From contig DATBFX010000150.1 of the NCBI GenBank assembly GCA_036558305.1, positions 1 through 23,093 on the forward strand: 23,093 nucleotides of DNA, in the 5' to 3' direction. This DNA comes from DATBFX01 sp036558305. Its GTDB lineage: Bacteria > Chloroflexota > Chloroflexia > Thermomicrobiales > UBA6265. The position numbers and the translations under genes are program-made. Positions 14,563 to 20,637 of this stretch are shown piece after piece; positions within the stretch are counted from its first letter, which is position 1, and every line of letters starts with the position of its first letter. The notes under the pieces were generated by a model, which saw only the letters and a program-made list of their open reading frames with translations, was not told the DNA's origin and searched no databases.

Positions 14563-14862
14563 ATGACCATCAAACGCGGGACTCCGCCCCTCGAGCTCTT
14601 TTTGCAGGACGTCGTCAGGTTGCGCAAACCGCACCCCTGCGGCAGCTACGAGTGGACGGTGGTCCGACTCGGGGCCGACATCGGGCTGCGCTGCCACGGC
14701 TGCAATCGAAAAGTCCTGCTGCCGCGTCGCGACCTCGAAAAGCGCCTGAAAACCTTCGTCAGCCGCGGACCCGACCACGCGGTTGGCGTCGCTGCCTCGG
14801 CGCCCGACACCTCCCCCGATGCCGCGTTCGAAGCCGGGGTCGACGGCCAGTCTCCGCCGTGA
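14563..14862 (+). CDS. DUF951-family small protein
   Basis: A 99-residue protein with the DUF951 pattern: DVVRLRKPHPCGSYEWTVVR (16-35), LGADIGLRCHGCNRKVLLPR (36-55) and DLEKRL (57-62). C26 with the CxxC at C44/C47 could bind a metal. The role of the family is unknown; the compact OB/SH3-like first half has been suggested to bind nucleic acid, which is not shown here. The tail after about residue 65 is longer than in most members and low in complexity. The 48-base gap before it contains a hairpin with CGGCCG arms (14523-14540) and no T-run. Its stop overlaps the GTG proposed for the MFS gene. Confidence 0.9.
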   Translation: MTIKRGTPPLELFLQDVVRLRKPHPCGSYEWTVVRLGADIGLRCHGCNRKVLLPRRDLEKRLKTFVSRGPDHAVGVAASAPDTSPDAAFEAGVDGQSPP

Positions 14863-16310
14863 TCGCGCCGCGCCGCCGGGCGCTGCGGCGCCGTTCGCTG
14901 CCGAGTCTGCCACGACCACGCCGACACGCCGCGCCGCGCACCTCCATGCGCGCCGTGTTGGAAAACGGGCCGTTTCTCCGCTTGTGGTTGGCACAGGCGA
15001 TCTCGCAGTCCGCGACCAACATGGTGAACTTCGCATTGCTCCTGCGGGTGCGAAGCATCATCGAGATTCACGACCTGCACCAGGCGAACACGGCGATCAG
15101 TCTGGTCATCCTGGCGTTCTCGCTGCCATCGGTGCTCTTCGGACCGATCGCCGGCGTCATTGCCGACCGGATGAACCGGCGCCTCGTGATGGCCGGCACC
15201 AACCTGCTGCGAGCGGTCGCGGTCGGGCTCTTCCTGGTCATTCGCCCCGGTTGGCAGGTCGACACGATCCTGGCGGCGCATTACCTGGTCACGTTTCTCT
15301 TCGGCGTGGCCGGGCAGTTTTTCGCACCCGCCGAGGGCGCGACGCTGCCGCAACTCGTGCCCAAGTCGCAACTCGTCAACGCCAACGCCCTGTTCAACCT
15401 GACGTTCACCGGCGCGCAGTTGATCGGATTTGCGACACTCGGTCCGATCCTCATCAAGCTGATCGGGATCGACCCGGTGTTCGCGCTGACGATGGGTCTG
15501 TTCTTCGTCGCCGCCGGGCTCGTCATCAGCTTGCCCCCGACGCCCACGATCGGCAAGACGCCAGACCGCGTTTCGCACCCGTTGGGGCGTCTCTTCGCCG
15601 ACATCAAGGAAGGCCTCGTCTACATCCTGCAAGACCCGCTTTTGATGCGCGCGATCACATTTCTGACCCTGGCCGCCACGACCTTCCTGATGGTCGCCGC
15701 GCTCGGGCCGGAGTTCATCACCGGTGTCATTGGACTGCCGAAGGAGGACATCGGCTACATCGTCGGACCGGCCGGATTGGGGGTTTTTGCGGGCGTACTG
15801 GTGGTCGCTCGTGTGCTTCGGCGATTCGAGCGCGAGACCGTCATCGACTGGGCCTTGATCGGTGCGGGCGTGACGCTCTTCTTTCTCGCGTTGGCGAAGT
15901 CGATTCTCGACCTTCTCTGGGTCGGAGGAGATGCCCCGAAAACCGTCGTCGTGGTCGTCACGGCCTCGCTGGCGTCCTGCCTCGGGGTCTGCAACGCGTT
16001 CATCCTGGTCCCGGCCCAGACGCTCTTGCAGGAGCGGTCCCACGAGCAAATCCGGGCGCGCGTCTACGCGACCTTCTTCACCATCTCGAACACGGTCTCG
16101 TTCGTTCCGATCTTCTTCGCCGCCGCATTCGCCGACCTGTTCGGCGTGGTGACGGTCCTGGTCGTCGTCGCGCTGATCGTCGGCAGTTTCGGCGGTGTCA
16201 GTGTCTGGCGGCGACGGCGGGCGGGAAAAGCGCAAGGGCAGCCGCGACGTACGGACGACTGGCCAGCACCCGAGACGTTGACCGCCGACGAGCACCCTGC
16301 CAGTCGCTAA
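14859..16310 (+). CDS. MFS transporter, drug/siderophore efflux-like (MFS_3 type)
   Basis: A multi-pass permease of the major facilitator superfamily with about 10-12 hydrophobic segments. After an arginine-rich N-terminus comes NGPFLRLWLAQAISQSATNM, then the loop 2-3 signature GVIADRMNRRLVMAGTN, and GVAGQFFAPAEGATLPQLVP, all characteristic of the enterobactin-exporter-like group. The substrate is unknown. GTG at 14859 would overlap the DUF951 stop by four bases and give 483 residues; ATG at 14946 would give 454 residues and starts right at the first conserved block. Neither has a good ribosome site. The 3' end overlaps the stop codon of the convergent pyrB by four bases. Confidence 0.88.
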   Translation: MIAPRRRALRRRSLPSLPRPRRHAAPRTSMRAVLENGPFLRLWLAQAISQSATNMVNFALLLRVRSIIEIHDLHQANTAISLVILAFSLPSVLFGPIAGVIADRMNRRLVMAGTNLLRAVAVGLFLVIRPGWQVDTILAAHYLVTFLFGVAGQFFAPAEGATLPQLVPKSQLVNANALFNLTFTGAQLIGFATLGPILIKLIGIDPVFALTMGLFFVAAGLVISLPPTPTIGKTPDRVSHPLGRLFADIKEGLVYILQDPLLMRAITFLTLAATTFLMVAALGPEFITGVIGLPKEDIGYIVGPAGLGVFAGVLVVARVLRRFERETVIDWALIGAGVTLFFLALAKSILDLLWVGGDAPKTVVVVVTASLASCLGVCNAFILVPAQTLLQERSHEQIRARVYATFFTISNTVSFVPIFFAAAFADLFGVVTVLVVVALIVGSFGGVSVWRRRRAGKAQGQPRRTDDWPAPETLTADEHPASR

Positions 16311-17239
16311 ATCAACCGGTCCTGATCCGCCGACAGCAGCGTGTTCAACAGCGCCATCCGGAGGTAGACGCCGTTGTGGGCTTGGCGAAAGTAGGCGGCG
16401 CGAGGATCGGCGTCGACTCCCGGTGCGATCTCGTCGACGCGGGGGAGCGGATGCATGACGATGGCGTTGGGATTGAGGCGCGCCATGTCGGTTTCGTCGA
16501 TAACGTAGACGCCACGCGATGCTTCGTATTCGCCGGGGGTCGCGAATCGCTCGCGCTGGATGCGGGTCTGGTAGACGACGTCGACGTTGGGGAGTACCGC
16601 GTCGAGGTCCGGTTCGTCACGGTAGGCGATGCCGCGGCGGTCGAGCGCCTGGCGAACGTCGGCTCCCATCGGCACCGCCGGGGGTGAGACAAAGGTCAAC
16701 TCGGTGCCGATGGTGAGGCAAAAAAGGAGCGCAAGAGAGCGGACGGCGCGGCCGAAGCGGAGATCACCGACGAGGGCGACGCGGAGACCGTCGATGCGAC
16801 CGAGTTCGTGCTTGATCGTGTAGAGATCGAGGAGCGCCTGCGTCGGGTGCTCGCCGGGTCCGTCACCGGCGTTGACGACCGGAACCGACGCCACCGCCGC
16901 CGCCCGGCGCGCCGCCCCCTGTTCGTAATGGCGGATGACGATGGCGTCGGCGTATCCCTCGACGATGCGGATCGTGTCCTCGACCGACTCGCCCTTGATC
17001 GCCGATGAGAATTCGCGCGCGTTTTCGGTCGAGATGACGTTGCCGCCGAGACGGAGCATCGCCGATTCGAAGCTGAGCCGGGTCCGGGTCGACGGTTCGT
17101 AGAAGATGGTGGCGAGGATGCGGCCGGCGAGCGGTGCGGCCGTTCTCGGCAGGTCGCGCAAGCGATCGGTCTGGTCGAAGAGATGCTCCACCTCGGGACG
17201 GTCGAATTGCCCGACCTCAACGATGTGTCGAACCGCCAC
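16307..17239 (-). CDS. pyrB: Aspartate carbamoyltransferase catalytic subunit
   Basis: A 310-residue enzyme that joins carbamoyl phosphate and aspartate in pyrimidine synthesis. Motifs: FYEPSTRTRLSFESA (46-60), SSAIKGES (78-85), GDGPGEHPTQALLDLYT (125-141), VGDLRFGRAVRSLALL (157-172), QTRIQRERF (224-232) and HPLPRVDEI (263-271). The length matches the catalytic chain of the E. coli type. No regulatory pyrI and no other pyr gene is in the window. The GTG start has GAGGGAG just upstream. The short leader has no recognisable PyrR site or attenuator. The gene is convergent with the MFS gene and divergent from the metallo-hydrolase gene. Confidence 0.96.
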   Translation of the reverse strand: MAVRHIVEVGQFDRPEVEHLFDQTDRLRDLPRTAAPLAGRILATIFYEPSTRTRLSFESAMLRLGGNVISTENAREFSSAIKGESVEDTIRIVEGYADAIVIRHYEQGAARRAAAVASVPVVNAGDGPGEHPTQALLDLYTIKHELGRIDGLRVALVGDLRFGRAVRSLALLFCLTIGTELTFVSPPAVPMGADVRQALDRRGIAYRDEPDLDAVLPNVDVVYQTRIQRERFATPGEYEASRGVYVIDETDMARLNPNAIVMHPLPRVDEIAPGVDADPRAAYFRQAHNGVYLRMALLNTLLSADQDRLI

Positions 17240-17279
17240 GGTCTCCCTCGCTTCGCTGATCCGAACCCGTCGGCGGCGA

Positions 17280-17287
17280 AGTATAGT
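17280..17287. promoter_or_regulatory. Overlapping divergent -10 boxes between pyrB and the metallo-hydrolase gene
   Basis: AGTATAGT gives TATAGT (17282-17287) on the plus strand and TATACT (17280-17285) on the minus strand, sharing a central TATA. Each is close to the -10 consensus and lies at a sensible distance from its gene: 41 bases to the pyrB GTG and 43 bases to the TTG at 17330. No strong -35 is seen on either side. Confidence 0.45.
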
Positions 17288-17329
17288 GGGGCGGTTGGGT
17301 CGGAATCGCGCGGAGAGGAGTCGGGTTCA

Positions 17330-18226
17330 TTGGCGATCGAACGGCTCACGTCGAGCGTGGCGATGATTCCGGGAGGCGTCAACGTCGGTGTCCTGATCGG
17401 CGACGGGGGACGCTGCGTGCTGATCGACACCGGACTCAACGAGACGAGCGGCAAGAAAGCCATCAGGACCGTGCGGGAGGAGCTCGGCGGCGAAGTTGTC
17501 GCGATCCTGACGACGCACGCCCACGCCGACCACTTCGGAGCGAACGCAACCGTCGTCAAACGGACGGGCGCGAAGGTCTACGCCCCGGCCCTCGACGAGG
17601 CGGTCCTGCGCTACCCACTGCTGCAACCGATCTTCCTCTTCGCGGGGGCCGATCCGCCGGCGTCGATGCGGGGCGGGTTCATGCTGGCCGACCCGAGTCC
17701 GGTCGACCATGTTATCGCAGGTCCGACCTTATCGGTCGAGGGGTTCGATATCCGCGTCGTATCGCTGGCCGGTCATTCACCCAACCAGGTGGGTTACCTC
17801 GTCGACGGCGTCTTTTTCTGCGCCGATGTGGTCCTGCCGGAGACCGTCTTGGCGAAGTACAAGATTCCCTATCTCTTCTCGGTGACGGACCACCTCACGG
17901 CGCTCGACGTCGCGGCGGGGATGGCGTGCGACGCGGCGGTGCCCGGCCACGGCCCTCGGGTGGATTCGTTGGGTGCGCTCTGCGAATTGAACCGATCCTT
18001 GGTGCTGGACGTCGCGGAGCGGGTCGTGGAATTCGCCTCGGCACCGACGACGGCAGAAGCAGTCTTGACTCGGCTTCTCGATGACTTGGGCGCGGATGTC
18101 GCCGACGCTCCGGCCTTCTATCTCCTGCATCCTACGGTGTACGCGTTCTTGACGTATTTGGAACGGCGTGGTCGTGTCCGCCACGAAGTCCGGGATAACC
18201 AATCGCTCTGGACGTCGGTGTCGTGA
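17330..18226 (+). CDS. Metallo-beta-lactamase-fold hydrolase
   Basis: A 298-residue MBL-fold protein with a complete set of metal ligands: THAHADHFG (H63, H65, D67, H68), LAGHSPNQVGY (H149), CADVVLP (D166) and VPGHGP (H207). The core ends near 215 and a C-terminal helical region (about 220-298) follows, with a winged-helix-like stretch (AEAVLTRLLDDLG ... YAFLTYLERRGRV). This resembles glyoxalase II/LACTB2-like hydrolases; the substrate is unknown. The start TTG 17330 is preceded by GGAGAGGAG and comes after a -10 box; upstream residues in the open frame overlap pyrB and are rejected. A tandem hairpin follows the stop. Confidence 0.88.
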   Translation: MAIERLTSSVAMIPGGVNVGVLIGDGGRCVLIDTGLNETSGKKAIRTVREELGGEVVAILTTHAHADHFGANATVVKRTGAKVYAPALDEAVLRYPLLQPIFLFAGADPPASMRGGFMLADPSPVDHVIAGPTLSVEGFDIRVVSLAGHSPNQVGYLVDGVFFCADVVLPETVLAKYKIPYLFSVTDHLTALDVAAGMACDAAVPGHGPRVDSLGALCELNRSLVLDVAERVVEFASAPTTAEAVLTRLLDDLGADVADAPAFYLLHPTVYAFLTYLERRGRVRHEVRDNQSLWTSVS

Positions 18227-18258
18227 AACGCAAGGCGTTTGGGGCGGCGACCCGCCCC
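18226..18258. terminator. Tandem hairpins between convergent genes, possible bidirectional terminator
   Basis: Two back-to-back hairpins: AAACGC/GCGTTT with a 3-nt loop (18226-18240), ending in TTT on the plus strand, and GGGGCGG/CCGCCCC with a 4-nt loop (18241-18258). The first begins at the last base of the metallo-hydrolase stop. The oxidoreductase stop (minus strand) is 49 bases away. The second hairpin plus following bases shares CCGCCCCTAC with the 97-base repeat at 10969. U-tracts are short, so efficiency is uncertain. Confidence 0.45.
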
Positions 18259-18306
18259 TACGAATGACGAGGGCAAGTTCGCCGTGGCACGTCGCCGCGA
18301 ACGGCC

Positions 18307-19632
18307 CTAGCGTGCGGTGGAATCGGCAAGCACCAACTCCGAAATGCGGTTGCCAAGGCGAACGCTGTAATTGGTCCCCCGGTCCTCGGGGTAGATCTGA
18401 CTGGTGTTTGCCAGATAGAGATTTTTGAGCGGCGTTCGATGGGCGGGGAGTTTCTCGCTGTAGTTGAGGGTCACGATCGGCTGGGCCGAGCGTTCGCGGA
18501 AAACCCACCAGCGGTCGATCCACGCCCGCTCGAAGGCGGCGTTGATGCGCTTGAGGTAGGGAAGGTAGGTCTCGATCAACTGCGCTTCGGGCATGGTGAA
18601 GTAGGGGTGATCGGTTTCGAGGTACTTGCTCAGGTAGACATAATGCTTTCCGCCGTAGTCTGCGGGCGGCATGAAGTTGGTGTGTTCGATGACGCCGGTG
18701 AACGGCAGATCGCGATCCGCGATGTTGAGCCAGTAGATGTCCGAGAGTGGGCGGTTCATTTCCAGGAGCGCGACCGCGGCCGCCTCATAGGTCAGACCGT
18801 TCAGCTTCGCCACGTAATCGGCGGGGAGTGACGGCACGAGCCTGGCAAGAATCGGCGACGGGGTCGTGGCGATGACCGCGTCGCAGGTGACGGTCGCGCC
18901 GCCGTCGGCGAAGACGACGTCCCACGTCAGATCGTCGCGCTGATTGAGCGCGCTCGGACCGCGACCGACGACCAGTTCGGCGCCGGCCCCACGCGCGGCC
19001 TCGGCCAGCGCATCGATGAGGACGTTGAAGCTGCCGCGGATGTAGCCGAGTTTCTCCTGATCGAGTGGCGACCGGCGTGATGTCGTCCGCAACCAGATCT
19101 TCCCCCAGAACCAGACCATCGCCACCTGATCGGCATACCGGCCGAACTTCGCGTCGAGTTGGGCCCCCCACGTGCGTTCGTAAGCCCGGTCGCCGAGCGC
19201 ACGGCGCAGCCATCGCTCCGCCGTGACCTTCTCGAACTTTTTCCAGTTGCGGAACCGCTGCAGGTAGGCGGTGACCAGACCGAGACGGATGCGATCCTGG
19301 ATGGGCAGCACGTCGAGTTTGAGCAGATCTCGCGCGCCGTTCAAGGGGTAAATCTTGCCGTTGGCGAAGTAGCCGACGTTAGACGGCAACCAGAGGAGGT
19401 GGTCGGCGATGCCCAACTCCTCGATCAAAGCGACGATCTCGCGATCGCTCTGAAAGAGGTGATGGTAGAAGTACTCGAGCGAGTTGCCGCTTACCGGAAA
19501 CGCCGCTGCCTGGCCGCCGAGGCGGCTTCCACGTTCCCAGAGCGTCACCCGTTGTCCCGCCATCGCGAGTCGGTAGGCGGTGGTCAGCCCGGCGATGCCG
19601 CCTCCGATGATGCCGGTGCGCGACGCGGTCAT
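18307..19632 (-). CDS. FAD-dependent amine oxidase/protoporphyrinogen oxidase-like oxidoreductase
   Basis: A 441-residue flavoprotein. The N-terminal Rossmann motif is GIIGGGIAGLTTAYRL (7-22), followed by E33, which should bind the ribose, then GSRLGGQAAAF (35-45). The C-terminal FAD segment is LKNLYLANTSQIYPEDRG followed by NYSVRLGNRISELV. This is the NAD(P)/FAD-binding, HemY-like superfamily; sequence does not set the substrate, and no haem or carotenoid genes are adjacent, so neither role should be assumed. Similar proteins often sit near polysaccharide or lipid glycosylation genes, but there are none here. The ATG at 19632 is preceded by GAAAG; an in-frame TTG at 19641 is less likely. It starts 5 bases after the stop of the 85-residue gene. 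Confidence 0.87.
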   Translation of the reverse strand: MTASRTGIIGGGIAGLTTAYRLAMAGQRVTLWERGSRLGGQAAAFPVSGNSLEYFYHHLFQSDREIVALIEELGIADHLLWLPSNVGYFANGKIYPLNGARDLLKLDVLPIQDRIRLGLVTAYLQRFRNWKKFEKVTAERWLRRALGDRAYERTWGAQLDAKFGRYADQVAMVWFWGKIWLRTTSRRSPLDQEKLGYIRGSFNVLIDALAEAARGAGAELVVGRGPSALNQRDDLTWDVVFADGGATVTCDAVIATTPSPILARLVPSLPADYVAKLNGLTYEAAAVALLEMNRPLSDIYWLNIADRDLPFTGVIEHTNFMPPADYGGKHYVYLSKYLETDHPYFTMPEAQLIETYLPYLKRINAAFERAWIDRWWVFRERSAQPIVTLNYSEKLPAHRTPLKNLYLANTSQIYPEDRGTNYSVRLGNRISELVLADSTAR

Positions 19633-19637
19633 ATCTT

Positions 19638-19895
19638 TCAAGTCAGCGTCCGCCCCGACCTGCCGGCGGGCACTCGGCGCAATTCGTCTAAGACCGACCG
19701 TCCGACTCCAAGTCGTCGTTTGTCGTCATCGGAGAGCGGACGCGTCGGCTCGAGGTCGCTCACGGCAATGCCGTAGGATCGAAGCACCGCCGCCGCCGCT
19801 TCGACGTGCGGCAGCCCTGTCAGACGAGCAAAATCCTCGATCTCCCGCTCAAGTCGGTCTGGATCAAGGTGCATCGCGCTCAGATCTTGAGCCAT
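19638..19895 (-). CDS. 85-residue protein of unknown function, downstream partner of the HEXXH gene
   Basis: A small, charged, mostly helical protein: DPDRLEREIEDFARLTGLPH, then VEAAAAVLRSYGIAVSDLEP and a basic C-terminus (DDDKRRLGVGRSVLDELRR). No signal peptide or membrane segment. I do not recognise a family. It overlaps the preceding HEXXH gene by 16 bases in another frame, has GGGGG about 6 nt before the ATG, and ends 5 bases before the FAD oxidoreductase start, so the three genes look like one transcript. Small size and overlap with a putative protease would fit an immunity, antitoxin or adaptor role, which is inference only. An alternative start at a second methionine (residue 8) is possible. 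Confidence 0.68.
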   Translation of the reverse strand: MAQDLSAMHLDPDRLEREIEDFARLTGLPHVEAAAAVLRSYGIAVSDLEPTRPLSDDDKRRLGVGRSVLDELRRVPAGRSGRTLT

Positions 19896-20548
19896 CCCAG
19901 ACCCCCAAACATTTCATCAATCGCCCGACCAACCATCGCAAAGTCGTCCTCGTGCCAATGCAACGGCAAGTATACCGGCCGTGTTTCCGGGGGGCGGAAC
20001 GCGTCAAGGCTCTGGGCACGGTCAATCCTTCCGACGCGCTCCACGATGTACTGCGCGTAGCTTCGCACCCAAAGCTCTCGCCAATCGAGTTGGTCGCGTG
20101 CTTGGGCGGCGACTCTCGCTTCACCCGCCTCCGCCACCTCAATCAGCCTTTGTACAGCCTCCGTTTCAACCACTGCGGACCGCCAGTCAGCGAGCTCACC
20201 ATCCTCGCCAACGGCTGATTCGAAGCGACGAGGAGTTCCGATCCCGGCAAGGTCGTGAAAGTGGCCGATCTCGTGCAGCGCCGAAAGGAGACGATGCTCT
20301 TGGGCGATCTCGATCGCAATCGATACCGCGTCTCCATCTGCCGTATACAAAAACCGGCCGCGCCTGAATCGCGTCACTCCCGCGATGGCCGGAAAACGTG
20401 TGCCGTAGAGCGGAATGCGCGGCAGGTCGCCGACCCCGTGGACCGCTTCGATCACCGCGACCGCACGTCGCAGGTCGTCGTTGATCACACCCGCCGGGAT
20501 ATCGAGGTAGCGGCCGATAGCGAAGATTGGCCCAGAGGATCTCTCCAT
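19880..20548 (-). CDS. Putative HEXXH zinc metalloprotease-like protein
   Basis: A 222-residue soluble protein with LLSALHEIGHFHDLAG, giving a HEXXH motif at H92-E93-x-x-H96. A later WRELWVRSYAQYIVE (157-171) could supply a third ligand (E158), as in gluzincin-type proteins, where an E-x-x-x-RSYAQY-like helix follows. No signal peptide or membrane helix is visible. I do not recognise a named family; the N-terminal part (GPIFAIGRYLDIPAG) shows no known domain. The start is ATG 20548, without a strong ribosome site; longer open frame upstream runs antisense-like through the hppA end and is rejected. It lies 53 bases after the hppA hairpin and overlaps the 85-residue gene. Confidence 0.7.
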   Translation of the reverse strand: MERSSGPIFAIGRYLDIPAGVINDDLRRAVAVIEAVHGVGDLPRIPLYGTRFPAIAGVTRFRRGRFLYTADGDAVSIAIEIAQEHRLLSALHEIGHFHDLAGIGTPRRFESAVGEDGELADWRSAVVETEAVQRLIEVAEAGEARVAAQARDQLDWRELWVRSYAQYIVERVGRIDRAQSLDAFRPPETRPVYLPLHWHEDDFAMVGRAIDEMFGGLGWLKI

Positions 20549-20600
20549 GCATGTCCGCGGGTTCAACCTTTGGGCCGCGTTCTGCGGCGCCCCGTGGCAC

Positions 20601-20629
20601 CCCCGACCGGCGGCCGCCGCCGGTCGGGG
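20601..20629 (-). terminator. Strong GC hairpin after hppA
   Basis: A perfect 13-bp stem, CCCCGACCGGCGG with CCGCCGGTCGGGG, and a 3-nt loop, begins 8 bases past the hppA stop on the minus strand. There is no T-run afterwards, so it may act as a terminator of the non-canonical kind or as an mRNA 3' end protector. Confidence 0.6.
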
Positions 20630-20637
20630 AGGGATCG

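Noticed and set aside
14646..16295. A 549-codon minus-strand open frame opposite the MFS gene
   Set aside because: It is a shadow with runs of charged residues typical of antisense translation of hydrophobic genes.
14783..16687. A 634-codon plus-strand open frame across the MFS gene and the end of pyrB
   Set aside because: It is another frame of the transporter and antisense to pyrB; arginine/histidine-rich, no domain.
17183..17329. A 49-residue extension of the metallo-hydrolase
   Set aside because: It overlaps the pyrB start on the other strand; a TTG with a strong ribosome site follows the -10 box at 17330.
18307..19632. Assignment as haem-pathway protoporphyrinogen oxidase
   Set aside because: Only general FAD motifs are seen and no haem gene is nearby, so a specific name is not supported.
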